Below are positions 15,842-26,453 of a stretch of 64,000 nt of DNA, piece by piece (positions within the stretch are counted from its first letter, which is position 1; each line of letters opens with the position of its first letter). The position numbers and the translations under genes are program-made. The DNA lies in the NCBI RefSeq assembly GCF_014874095.1, contig NZ_JADBEB010000001.1:2914001-2978000 (forward strand). Reading direction: 5' to 3'. Origin of the DNA: Plantactinospora soyae (GTDB taxonomy: Bacteria > Actinomycetota > Actinomycetes > Mycobacteriales > Micromonosporaceae). Under the pieces are notes generated by a model. The model worked only from the letters and a program-made list of their open reading frames with translations, searched no databases and was not told the origin of the DNA.

Positions 15842-17053
15842 ATGGTTGACCACCGCAGGCTCGGCCGCGAGCTCGAGCTGTTCCACGCCGATCCGCTCTC
15901 CGGCGCCGGCCTGCCGATCTGGCTACCGGCCGGCGCCGCCGCCCGGCACAGCGTCGAGTCCTACGTCCGGGAGTTGGAGCGCCAGGCCGGCTACCAGCAC
16001 GTCTACTCGCCTCCGCTGGGCAAGCGCGAGCTGTTCGAACTCTCCGGGCACCTCGGCTACTTCGCCGACGACATGTTCCCGGTGCTGCGGCTCTCCGCCG
16101 ATGACGAGTTCGTGCTCCGTCCGGCACTGTGTCCGCACCACGCCCTCGTCTACCGGGCCCGGGGCCGGTCCTACCGGGAACTGCCGCTGCGGATCGCCGA
16201 GCTGGGCGGGATGTACCGGTCCGAGCGGTCCGGGGTGCTCGGCGGACTCAGCCGGGTCCGGGCGATCTCGCTCAACGACGCGCACAACTTCTGCGCCGTC
16301 GAGCAGGTCGGGGCCGAGGTCGCCGAGATCCTCGACCTGATCCGGGTCGCGCACGCGGCGCTCGGCGTACGACCGGCGGGGTTCCGGCTCTCCCTACGCG
16401 GCCCAGGGGAGAAGTACGTCGGCGACGACGAGATGTGGCAGCACGCCGAGAACCTGCTCCGGGAGGCGCTGTCCGGACTGCCGTACGTCGAGGCGCCCGG
16501 GGAGGCGGCGTTCTACGGGCCGAAGATCGATATCCAGATCCTGGACGGGGCGGGCCGGGAGTCGACCATCTCCACCATCCAGCTCGACTTCGACAAACCG
16601 GCCCGGTTCGACCTCTCCTACACCGACTCCTCCGGCGGGCGCAGCCGACCGGTGATGGTGCACCGGAGTCTGGTCGGCAGCATGGAACGGCTGTTCGCGT
16701 ACCTGATCGAGGTGCACTCCGGCGCCTTCCCGGCCTGGTACGCGCCGGTGCAGGTGCAGGTCCTGCCGGTCGGGCCGGAGCAGTTGGCCGCGGCGGAGGC
16801 GTTCCGGCAGGAGTGCGTACGGGCCGGGCTGCGGGCTGAACTGGTCGGCGATGGCTCGTTGGGCGCCCGGGTCCGGGGTGCCGCCCAGCGCCGGGTCCCG
16901 TACGCGGCCGTGCTGGGTGCCCGGGAGGTGGCGGCCGGTCAGGTGGCGCTGCGGCTGCGGGACGGCCGGGCGGTGGAGCCGATGGCGGCGCCGGACGCGC
17001 TGCGGATGATCAGCGGGATCGTGGCCGCCCACTCGGCGGAACTCCTGCCCTGA
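15842..17053 (+). CDS. short threonyl-tRNA synthetase paralogue (catalytic and anticodon domains only)
   Basis: 403 aa, against about 640-690 for housekeeping ThrRS: the TGS and editing (N2) domains are absent. The class II core is intact. The zinc ligands Cys (RPALCPHH, about 97), His (NDAHNFC, about 147) and His (MVHRSLVGSMER, about 273) are all present, motif 2 has the R-x-E of YRSERSG, and motif 3 ends in GSMER. FYGPKIDIQI and TIQLDF match the active site. The last 95 residues are an anticodon-binding-like domain. It could charge tRNA-Thr without proofreading, be a threonine-starvation or inhibitor-resistant isoform, or activate threonine for something else. ATG 15842 has AGGAGAAG upstream. 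Confidence 0.85.
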   Translation: MVDHRRLGRELELFHADPLSGAGLPIWLPAGAAARHSVESYVRELERQAGYQHVYSPPLGKRELFELSGHLGYFADDMFPVLRLSADDEFVLRPALCPHHALVYRARGRSYRELPLRIAELGGMYRSERSGVLGGLSRVRAISLNDAHNFCAVEQVGAEVAEILDLIRVAHAALGVRPAGFRLSLRGPGEKYVGDDEMWQHAENLLREALSGLPYVEAPGEAAFYGPKIDIQILDGAGRESTISTIQLDFDKPARFDLSYTDSSGGRSRPVMVHRSLVGSMERLFAYLIEVHSGAFPAWYAPVQVQVLPVGPEQLAAAEAFRQECVRAGLRAELVGDGSLGARVRGAAQRRVPYAAVLGAREVAAGQVALRLRDGRAVEPMAAPDALRMISGIVAAHSAELLP

Positions 17054-17110
17054 TCCGGCGAGGGTCGGGACAGGAGTTGCAGCGGCTCCCCGAGGGCCGG
17101 CGTCGCGCAC

Positions 17111-17140
17111 GCGGGCTTACGCAGGCTCAGGCGGGCTCAC
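17111..17140 (-). repeat. three tandem decamers each beginning with a stop codon, at the DoxX gene end
   Basis: Read on the gene's strand, the stop starts the run TGAGCCCGCC, TGAGCCTGCG, TAAGCCCGCG. The 10-bp period puts a stop codon in each of the three frames. Confidence 0.7.
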
Positions 17141-17586
17141 GCCGGAAGGAAGAGTACGAGCAGGGCGGCGGTGACGAAGACCACCTGGATCGCGGTCCGG
17201 ATGCCGAGTGGCTCCACGGGGCGGCCGGCCAGGGCCAGTTTTCGGCGTGCGGCGTGGACGTTGGCCGGAAACATGGCGAGCATCATCAGCGCGAGCCCGG
17301 CCGCCGCCCAGCGGGCGGTGGCCGGGACGAGCAGGCCGACCGCGCCGACCAGCTCCAGCACACCGGTCACGGTCACCAGCAGATCCGGTCGCGGCAGTTT
17401 CGGGGGCACCATCGCAATGAGATCGCGGCGGTGCGTGGCGGCGAAGTGTGCGTAGCCGGCGAGCAGGAACATCAGGGCCAGCCCGAGCCGGAGCGCGGGG
17501 TGCCAGCCGTCCAGGGCATCGACGCCGAGGAAGCCGACGATCCGGGCGACGAACGTGCCGGCGAGCAGGGCGATCAGCGGAATCAT
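17137..17586 (-). CDS. DoxX-family membrane protein
   Basis: 149 aa, four membrane helices, small basic loops (AGYAHFAATHRRDLIAMVP, then a PANVHAARRKLALAGRP loop), typical of the DoxX-like family. These proteins have been linked to membrane redox or detoxification roles, but the activity is generally unproven. The frame is open to a GTG/ATG at 17649, but the extra codons lack G/C third-position bias, so ATG 17586 is preferred. It is divergent from a TetR regulator with a shared operator-like dyad between them, so it is probably that regulator's target. Confidence 0.75.
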   Translation of the reverse strand: MIPLIALLAGTFVARIVGFLGVDALDGWHPALRLGLALMFLLAGYAHFAATHRRDLIAMVPPKLPRPDLLVTVTGVLELVGAVGLLVPATARWAAAGLALMMLAMFPANVHAARRKLALAGRPVEPLGIRTAIQVVFVTAALLVLFLPA

Positions 17587-17649
17587 GTCGGTGTCCGTTC
17601 GGCGAGGGGGAGAACTTGACGTCGCCAAGACTGCGTGCTGGGAGGACAT

Positions 17650-17664
17650 CTTGTCAATGGCAAG
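17650..17664. promoter_or_regulatory. probable TetR operator between DoxX and TetR genes
   Basis: CTTGTCAATGGCAAG matches its own reverse complement at 12 of 15 positions. It directly precedes the TATGCT -10 box (17666-17671) of the regulator and lies upstream of the DoxX gene, the usual place for a shared TetR site. Confidence 0.5.
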
Positions 17665-17677
17665 TTATGCTGGCCGC

Positions 17678-18307
17678 ATGATCGAGGAGACTGCCGCAGG
17701 GCGGCCGTACCATCACGGAGATCTCCGACGCGCGCTGCTGACCGCCGCCGCCGAGGCGATCGAGGAGTCGGGACCGACGGCGCTCAGTCTGCGCGATCTG
17801 GCCCGTCGGGCCGGTGTCTCCCACGCCGCGCCCGCGCATCATTTTGGCGACAAGGCCGGCCTGCTCACCGCGTTCGCCACCGAGGGCTTCGGAATGCTGG
17901 CCGACAGCCTGAACGGAATCCGTGCCGAGAACGACAGCCTGCTGGAACTCGGGGTCGGCTACGTCGGATTCGCCGTCGCGCACCGGGCCCACTTCGAGGT
18001 GATGTTCCGGCCGGAACTCTTCGACAGCGAAGATCCGGCACTGGCGGCGGCGAAGCAGCAAGCCTCCGACGCACTCCGGGCCGGCGTCGCCACGCTGCCC
18101 GAGACGACGGCCGGGCCGGAGGCGGCGAACGCCCAACTGGCCGCCTGGTCGATCGTGCACGGCTTCGCCACGCTCTGGCTCGGCGGGGCGCTCCCGGCCG
18201 AGGTCGGCACCGACCCCGAGGCGGCATCCAGGGCGGTGATCCGGCTGCTCTTCGCCCCGGGCCAGGACGCCTCCGGACGGAACGACGAGCCGGGCCGGCC
18301 CCGGTAA
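17678..18307 (+). CDS. TetR/AcrR-family regulator
   Basis: 209 aa. The N-terminal helix-turn-helix is clear: YHHGDLRRALLTAAAEAIEE, then LSLRDLARRAGVSHAAPAHHFGDKAGLL. The helical ligand-binding half carries a TetR_C-type pattern (FEVMFRPELFDSEDPAL). ATG 17678 has TATGCT six bases upstream and no SD, so the mRNA is probably leaderless. It likely represses itself and the divergent DoxX gene. Ligand unknown. Confidence 0.88.
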   Translation: MIEETAAGRPYHHGDLRRALLTAAAEAIEESGPTALSLRDLARRAGVSHAAPAHHFGDKAGLLTAFATEGFGMLADSLNGIRAENDSLLELGVGYVGFAVAHRAHFEVMFRPELFDSEDPALAAAKQQASDALRAGVATLPETTAGPEAANAQLAAWSIVHGFATLWLGGALPAEVGTDPEAASRAVIRLLFAPGQDASGRNDEPGRPR

Positions 18308-18338
18308 GCGGGGTGTCACGGCTAACGCCGCGTGCCGG

Positions 18339-21658
<3,320 letters not shown>

Positions 21659-21810
21659 GCGGCTGCTCCTCCTCAGGTTGTCCCGCCGGCGATGGGCGCC
21701 GGTACGGCTGTCGGAACCGGCCGGCGTGGTCACCGGGGCCCGAGACACCCACTGCCCGCCTCTCGGCCGGCGCTCTTGCAGGAACATTGTCGACGACGGC
21801 GCTGGTCCCG

Positions 21811-21970
21811 CCGACGGGCGGGGGCGGTCCGTCCCGGTCCTCGCGGACGGGCGGGGCGGTCTGTCCCGGGGTCCTGCGACGGGCGGGGCGGTCTGTGCCG
21901 GAGGCCTGCCACGGGCGAGGTGGTCTGTTCCCGGGGTACTGCGACGGGCGAGGCGGTCTGTCGGGCCCGG
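21811..21970. repeat. five tandem copies of a 32-33 bp degenerate repeat
   Basis: The core ACGGGCG recurs at 21814, 21847, 21879, 21911 and 21944, each followed by G(A/G)GGCGGTCTGT-like sequence and a CCGGGG-like tail. It lies in the 449-bp gap between the carboxylase alpha chain and the PadR gene. Copies abut one another without spacers. The rest of the gap (21659-21810, 21971-22078) shows nothing else clear. Confidence 0.75.
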
Positions 21971-22078
21971 CGGGCGGCGGTGGCGAACCGGACGACGACG
22001 GCGCCTGGCCGGCCGGCGGGTGGCTGGGCAGCGCCAGTGGGGTGAACCCGGCCGCGCCACGAGGGTGCCGTTGGGCGT

Positions 22079-22097
22079 TAGTCAATTTTGGTTATTA
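22079..22097. promoter_or_regulatory. PadR operator copy 1 (own promoter)
   Basis: On the minus strand this reads TAATAACCAAAATTGACTA. It matches the site at 22819-22837 at 16 of 19 positions and overlaps the TACGCT -10 box (22096-22101) of the padR-like gene. Confidence 0.55.
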
Positions 22098-22107
22098 CGC
22101 TTCATCT

Positions 22108-22821
22108 GTGTCAGCTACTCGAATGATGATTCTCGGCCTGGTCCGGTGGATGCAGCCGGTGCACGGCTACGACGTACGTCGTGAGCTGTTGAGCTGGAAC
22201 GCGGACAAGTGGGCGAACGTCCAGCCCGGCTCGATCTACCACGCGCTGCGCAAACTGGCCGAGGAGGGGCGGTTGCGGGAGGTGGCCACCGAGCAGGTGG
22301 GTGCCCGGCCGGCGCGGATCACGTACGAGATCACGCCGAAGGGCGAGGACGAGTTCCAGAACCTGCTGCGCGGCCTGTGGTGGAACATCGGCGAGGTGGT
22401 CGACCCCTTCTTCGCCGCCTTCTCATTCCTGCCGGCGCTGTCCCGGGACGAGGCGTCGGCGGCGCTCCGCAACCGGGCTCGCTCGCTGCGCTCCGTCAAC
22501 GACAGCCTGCGGTCGGCGATGGAGTCCGGGTGGATGAAGCAGGGCAGGCCGACCCACGTCGCCTGGATGTGGCAGCTGTCGATCGCCCGTGCGGAGGGCG
22601 AGATCGCGTGGTGCGAGCGGATCGCCGATCTCATCGACGCCGGGGTGCCGTACATCCCGGAGGAGTTCGTGCAGATGCCCGGGTGGAAAGAGTTCGGCAC
22701 GCTGATCGGTGAGAACGCGGCGAGCACCGGGTCCGGGGAGGGCGAGCCGCCGAGTCGGGTCCAGCGTTCGGAGCGGACGAAGCCGTCCGACGCTGCCGAG
22801 GAGTCCTCGGCTGACGAGTAA
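22108..22821 (+). CDS. PadR-family transcriptional regulator
   Basis: 237 aa. It begins MMILGLVRWMQPVHGYDVRRELLSW, followed by VQPGSIYHALRKLAEEGRLREV and ARITYEITPKGEDEF, the standard PadR winged helix. A longer C-terminal helical domain (Vir_C-like region) and an acidic tail follow. GTG 22108 has TACGCT six bases upstream (leaderless pattern); ATG 22123 is the alternative. It stands immediately before a two-gene ABC exporter, and both promoters carry the same 19-bp dyad, so it very likely represses itself and the exporter. Confidence 0.88.
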   Translation: MSATRMMILGLVRWMQPVHGYDVRRELLSWNADKWANVQPGSIYHALRKLAEEGRLREVATEQVGARPARITYEITPKGEDEFQNLLRGLWWNIGEVVDPFFAAFSFLPALSRDEASAALRNRARSLRSVNDSLRSAMESGWMKQGRPTHVAWMWQLSIARAEGEIAWCERIADLIDAGVPYIPEEFVQMPGWKEFGTLIGENAASTGSGEGEPPSRVQRSERTKPSDAAEESSADE

Positions 22822-22860
22822 TAATCAACGTTGACTAGATGCGCTATATCGCGTTAGCCT
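22819..22860 (+). promoter_or_regulatory. exporter promoter with PadR operator copy 2
   Basis: TAATAATCAACGTTGACTA (22819-22837) starts on the regulator's stop codon and holds the perfect palindrome TCAACGTTGA. Its end is the -35 box TTGACT (22831-22836); TAGCCT (22855-22860) follows at 18 bp as the -10 box. Operator binding would block the -35 region. Confidence 0.6.
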
Positions 22861-22945
22861 CCGGGAAGCGTTGGGGTGGGCGCCTTCTGGCGGACCCCGG
22901 GGGGCGGGTCGGTGGGGATGCCGATCCGGTAGACCAGGAGCAGGC

Positions 22946-23902
22946 ATGATCGAGACAAAAGGGCTGCGGAAGTCGTTCCGCTCCCGACAGGGCGGAAGTA
23001 AAAAGGCGGTCGACGCGGTCCGTGGCGTCGACCTCATCGTCGCCGAAGGGGAGATCTTCGGGTTCCTCGGGCCGAACGGCGCGGGCAAGACCACCACCCT
23101 GCGGATGCTCGCCACCCTCATCGAGCCGGACGGCGGTGAAGCGAACCTCGCGGGCGTCGACCTCAGGACCAACCCCGGTGAGGTACGACGCAAGATCGGC
23201 TACGTGGCACAGGGCGGCAGCACCTGGGACGAGTCGACCGCCCGGGAGGAACTCGTACTGCACGCCCGGATGTACGGCATCAGCAAGGTGGAGGCGCGGC
23301 AGCGTGCCGAACGCGCCCTGGCGGCGTTCCAGCTCACCGAGTACGCCGACCGGAAGTGCAAGACGTACTCCGGTGGCCAGCGCCGTCGGGTGGACATCGC
23401 CCTCGGCATCATCCACGAGCCGAAGATCGTCTTCCTGGACGAGCCGACCACCGGCCTCGACCCGCAGAGCCGGGCACACATGTGGGACGAGATCCGCCGG
23501 CTGCGCTCCGAGGGCATGACCGTCTTCATCACCACGCACTACCTCGACGAGGCGGACGCGCTCTGCGACCGGATCGCGATCATGGATCACGGCGAGATCG
23601 TGGCCGAGGGCACCCCGGCCGAGCTGAAGCGGGAAATATCCGGAGACGTGGTGCTGGTCACCGTCGAAGGAACGGCACAGGACGCCGCCAAGGTGCTGGA
23701 AACCGAGCCGTACGTCACCAAGCTGGAGACCTCGGACGAGAGCGGACTGCGCCTCTACGTCAACGACGGTGCCCGGGACATGCCCCAGATCCTGCGCGCC
23801 CTCGACACCGCCGGCATCGGGCTCAGCTCCATCGAGCTGCACCGCCCCAGCCTCGACGACGTGTTCCTCACCAAGACCGGCCGCTCGCTGCGCGAGTCCT
23901 GA
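22946..23902 (+). CDS. DrrA-type ABC exporter ATP-binding protein
   Basis: 318 aa with Walker A GPNGAGKTT (about 43-51), signature YSGGQRRRVDIA, Walker B IVFLDEPTTGLD and the switch His in THYLDEADALCD. A C-terminal domain of about 85 residues (ending DDVFLTKTGRSLRES) is typical of the daunorubicin-resistance subfamily. ATG 22946 is preceded by AGGAG. It is the first gene of an exporter operon under the upstream PadR-type regulator, a layout common for drug or lipid efflux. Confidence 0.92.
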   Translation: MIETKGLRKSFRSRQGGSKKAVDAVRGVDLIVAEGEIFGFLGPNGAGKTTTLRMLATLIEPDGGEANLAGVDLRTNPGEVRRKIGYVAQGGSTWDESTAREELVLHARMYGISKVEARQRAERALAAFQLTEYADRKCKTYSGGQRRRVDIALGIIHEPKIVFLDEPTTGLDPQSRAHMWDEIRRLRSEGMTVFITTHYLDEADALCDRIAIMDHGEIVAEGTPAELKREISGDVVLVTVEGTAQDAAKVLETEPYVTKLETSDESGLRLYVNDGARDMPQILRALDTAGIGLSSIELHRPSLDDVFLTKTGRSLRES

Positions 23903-23938
23903 CCGCCCCGCCGCGCACGCCGAACAGGAGACTCTGCA

Positions 23939-24694
23939 ATGAAATTCGCCCGCGACACCTGGCTGATCTTCCAGCGGCAGTTCCTGCTGCTGATCCGCCA
24001 GCCCGTCTGGCTCTTCGTCGGCATCTTCCAGCCGGTGATGTACCTACTGCTCTTCGCGCCGCTGCTCAAGCCCGCGTTGCAGGCGTCGAGCAACGCCGAG
24101 GCGTACCGCATCTTCGTTCCCGGCCTGCTGGTGCTGCTCGCCATCTTCGGCGGGCTCTTCCAGGGCTTCGGCCTGATCGCCGAGCTGCGCGCCGGAGTGA
24201 TCGAACGATCCCGGGTCACCCCGGTCAGCCGACTCGCCCTGCTACTCGGCCGGTCACTGCGGGACGTGGTGTCGCTGATCGCCCAGGCGATCATCATCAC
24301 CCTGCTCGCGCTGGGCTTCGGGCTCTCCGTGTTCATCGGGGACCTGCTGCTCGCGTACCTGCTGCTGGCCCTGATCGCGCTGATGACGTCCGCGCTGTCG
24401 TACGGCATCGCCCTGGTCGTGAAGAGCGAGGACGCGCTCGCGCCGCTGATGAACACGATCGCCCAGCCGGTGCTGCTGCTCTCCGGGATCCTGCTGCCGT
24501 TGACCTTCGCGCCGGGCTGGCTGCAGGGGATCGCCGACTGGAACCCCTTCTCCTGGGCCGTGGACGGTGCTCGGGCGCTCTTCGCCGGTGACCTGGGCAA
24601 CGACGCCGTCTGGCAGGGGTTGTCGGTGATGACGGTGATCACCGCGCTGGCGGTGGCCTGGGCGGCCCGCGAGTTCGCCCGCAGCGTCCGCTGA
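23939..24694 (+). CDS. DrrB-type ABC exporter permease
   Basis: 251 aa, six predicted membrane helices, ABC-2 family: FQRQFLLLIRQPVWLFVGIFQPVMYL at the N-terminus, GVIERSRVTPVSRLALLLGR in the first loop, and PLTFAPGWLQGIADWNPFSWAVDGAR near the end. ATG 23939 has AGGAGA upstream, 36 bp after the ATPase gene. It forms the membrane part of the PadR-controlled exporter. Substrate unknown. Confidence 0.9.
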   Translation: MKFARDTWLIFQRQFLLLIRQPVWLFVGIFQPVMYLLLFAPLLKPALQASSNAEAYRIFVPGLLVLLAIFGGLFQGFGLIAELRAGVIERSRVTPVSRLALLLGRSLRDVVSLIAQAIIITLLALGFGLSVFIGDLLLAYLLLALIALMTSALSYGIALVVKSEDALAPLMNTIAQPVLLLSGILLPLTFAPGWLQGIADWNPFSWAVDGARALFAGDLGNDAVWQGLSVMTVITALAVAWAAREFARSVR

Positions 24695-24832
24695 GCAGGG
24701 CCAGCGCGAGAGTGGTACGGGTGGGGTCGGCATCGACCAGCGGTGGCGGGCTGCGCGTCCGTCATCGAGGTCGAGCCGACGCCACCCGCCGCGTCTTCTC
24801 ATTCCGGCACGACGTGCCGCCCGCCCCGGCGA

Positions 24833-24863
24833 GACGGATGTGCTCAGGGACGGATGTGCTCAG
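24833..24863 (-). repeat. 16-bp tandem duplication spanning the O-methyltransferase stop codon
   Basis: On the gene's strand: TGAGCACATCCGTCCC followed by TGAGCACATCCGTCTC. Each copy begins with TGA, the first being the real stop (24860-24862). The period of 16 places the second stop in another frame. Confidence 0.7.
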
Positions 24864-25513
24864 CGGCGGCGGGCCAGGGTCAGCCCGTCCGCGATCGGCA
24901 GCATCACCAGATCGACCCGGTCATCCTTGAGAACGGCATCGTTGAACTCGGCGATCGCCCGGTCACCCGCGTTCTTCGGGGCCAGGACCCGGCCGACCCG
25001 CAACACGTTGTCCACCACGATCAGCCCGCCGCTACGCATCCTCGGCACCAACTCGGTCCAGTAGTTCAGGTAGCCCGTCTTGTCGGCGTCGATGAACGCC
25101 AGATCGAGGTACGGCTCCGTCGGCAACGACCGCAGGTTCTCGGCCGCCGGACCGATGCGGAGATCGATCCGGTCGTCGACCCCGGCCCGCGCCCAGTACC
25201 GCCGGGCGGTCGCGGTGTACTCCTCCGAGATGTCGAAGCAGGTCAGGTGGCCGTCCGCCGGCAATCCGCGGGCGATGGCCAGCGAGGACAGGCCGGTGAA
25301 GGTGCCGATCTCGACCGCCTGCCGGGCGTTCACCAGGCGGGTCAGGAAGGTGAGCAGCCCGGCCTGCTCCGGGGCGATCTGCATCTCGGCGTCCGCCGGT
25401 AGGACCGACAACGTCTCGTCGATCAACTCGCGGACGAGGTCGTCCGGCGGAGAGCCGTGCGCCAGCACGTACGCGGACAGGTCTTCGGTGAGTGGAATCG
25501 ATTTTGTGGACAC
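24860..25513 (-). CDS. class I SAM-dependent O-methyltransferase (CCoAOMT-like)
   Basis: 217 aa. The SAM site is VEIGTFTGLSSLAIARGL (about 66-83), the acidic loop is TCFDISEEY, and DLAFIDADKTGYLNYW with GGLIVVDNVL carries the metal-binding residues (D-A-D-K and D-N). This is the cation-dependent caffeoyl-CoA/catechol O-methyltransferase family found across actinobacteria. GTG 25513 has TAGCGT six bases upstream (25520-25525), so it is probably leaderless. Substrate unknown. Confidence 0.9.
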   Translation of the reverse strand: MSTKSIPLTEDLSAYVLAHGSPPDDLVRELIDETLSVLPADAEMQIAPEQAGLLTFLTRLVNARQAVEIGTFTGLSSLAIARGLPADGHLTCFDISEEYTATARRYWARAGVDDRIDLRIGPAAENLRSLPTEPYLDLAFIDADKTGYLNYWTELVPRMRSGGLIVVDNVLRVGRVLAPKNAGDRAIAEFNDAVLKDDRVDLVMLPIADGLTLARRR

Positions 25514-25612
25514 GTCCCGACGCTAGCCCATCATGGTCAGCGGACCCGATGGTTCATCAATGTGCCCGGTGGGCAGGCGTCACCGATGTTTCTGTCACCG
25601 GTCGGCGACACT

Positions 25613-25670
25613 TGACCACCGCTCGGGGCGATCAGTTCGGCGACTCTGACCACCGCTCGGGAAGATCAGT
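25613..25670. repeat. 24-bp direct repeat, two copies
   Basis: TGACCACCGCTCGGGG-CGATCAGT (25613-25636) and TGACCACCGCTCGGGA-AGATCAGT (25647-25670), identical at 22 of 24 positions, 34 bp apart. They lie between the O-methyltransferase and maf genes, beside the maf tail repeats. Confidence 0.7.
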
Positions 25671-25750
25671 GGCTGGTCGACGAGGCAGGAGCGCTCAGGC
25701 GTTGGCCGACGAGGCAGGGGTGTTCACTTGCTGGTCGACGAGGCAGGGGT
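25666..25750 (-). repeat. maf gene tail repeated three times with its stop codon (29-bp period)
   Basis: On the maf strand, CCTGCCTCGTCG recurs exactly 29 bp apart (plus-strand 25736-25747, 25707-25718, 25678-25689), each followed by a TGA (25724-25726, 25695-25697, 25666-25668). The copies would read PASSTSK-stop, PASSANA-stop and PASSTSH-stop. The 29-bp period gives stops in all three frames. Confidence 0.8.
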
Positions 25751-26395
25751 CGCCGTCCAGAGGTCAGTGATCCGCAGGTCGAGTTCGCCGAGCAGGCCGC
25801 GCAGCAGCGGCAGGGACAGCCCGATCACGGTACCGGGGTCGCCGTCGACCCGGTCGACGAACGGGCCACCCAGACCGTCGATCGTGAAGGCACCGGCCAC
25901 CTGCATGGGTTCACCCGTCGCCACGTACGCGGCGATCTCTTCGTCGCTGATGGCCGCGAAGTGTACGGCCGTCTGGGCGACCGCGCCCACCTCACGCCCA
26001 CTGGACAGGTCGATCAGGCAGTGCCCGGTGTGCAGCACCCCACTCCGGCCGCGCATCTCCCGCCAGCGCCGGGTCGCCTCGTCGGCGTCGACCGGCTTAC
26101 CCAGGATCTCCCCGTCGAAGGCGAGTACGGAGTCGCACCCGAGTACGAGAGTCTGGCGATCGGCGGACTCGGGCGCCGACCCGTTGACGCTCGGCTGGCC
26201 GAGTCGTTCGGTCACCGTCCGTGCCTTGAGTTGGGCCAGCGTGAGGCTGAGCGCCTCCGGCGTTGAATGGTCTACCGTCGACTCGTCAACGCCGCTGACC
26301 AGTACCTCCGGCTCGATCCCCGCAGCGCGGAGGAGCTTACGGCGGGCCGGGCTTGCCGAGGCGAGTACCAGGTGCAGTCGCTTTGTCGTACGCAC
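25724..26395 (-). CDS. maf: Maf-like nucleoside triphosphate pyrophosphatase
   Basis: 223 aa. The Maf signature is at the N-terminus (LVLASASPARRKLLRAAGI), with VLGCDSVLAFDGEILGKP, GVLHTGHCLID and the conserved DGLGGPFVDRVDGDPGTVIGLSLPLL. It hydrolyses non-canonical or canonical NTPs to NMP and PPi in the cytoplasm. TAGCGT (26404-26409) is eight bases before the GTG. In mycobacteria maf lies between accE5 and accA3, and the same order is seen here with insertions on both sides. The C-terminal eight residues belong to a tandem repeat. Confidence 0.92.
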   Translation of the reverse strand: MRTTKRLHLVLASASPARRKLLRAAGIEPEVLVSGVDESTVDHSTPEALSLTLAQLKARTVTERLGQPSVNGSAPESADRQTLVLGCDSVLAFDGEILGKPVDADEATRRWREMRGRSGVLHTGHCLIDLSSGREVGAVAQTAVHFAAISDEEIAAYVATGEPMQVAGAFTIDGLGGPFVDRVDGDPGTVIGLSLPLLRGLLGELDLRITDLWTATPASSTSK

Positions 26396-26453
26396 GGCGA
26401 CTTACGCTACCCGGCCCGGTCCTGATGTCCCGCGTGCGGGCGCCGAGCCGCAC

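Noticed and set aside
21811-21970. CRISPR array
   Set aside because: Units abut with no unique spacers, are imperfect, and no cas gene is present.
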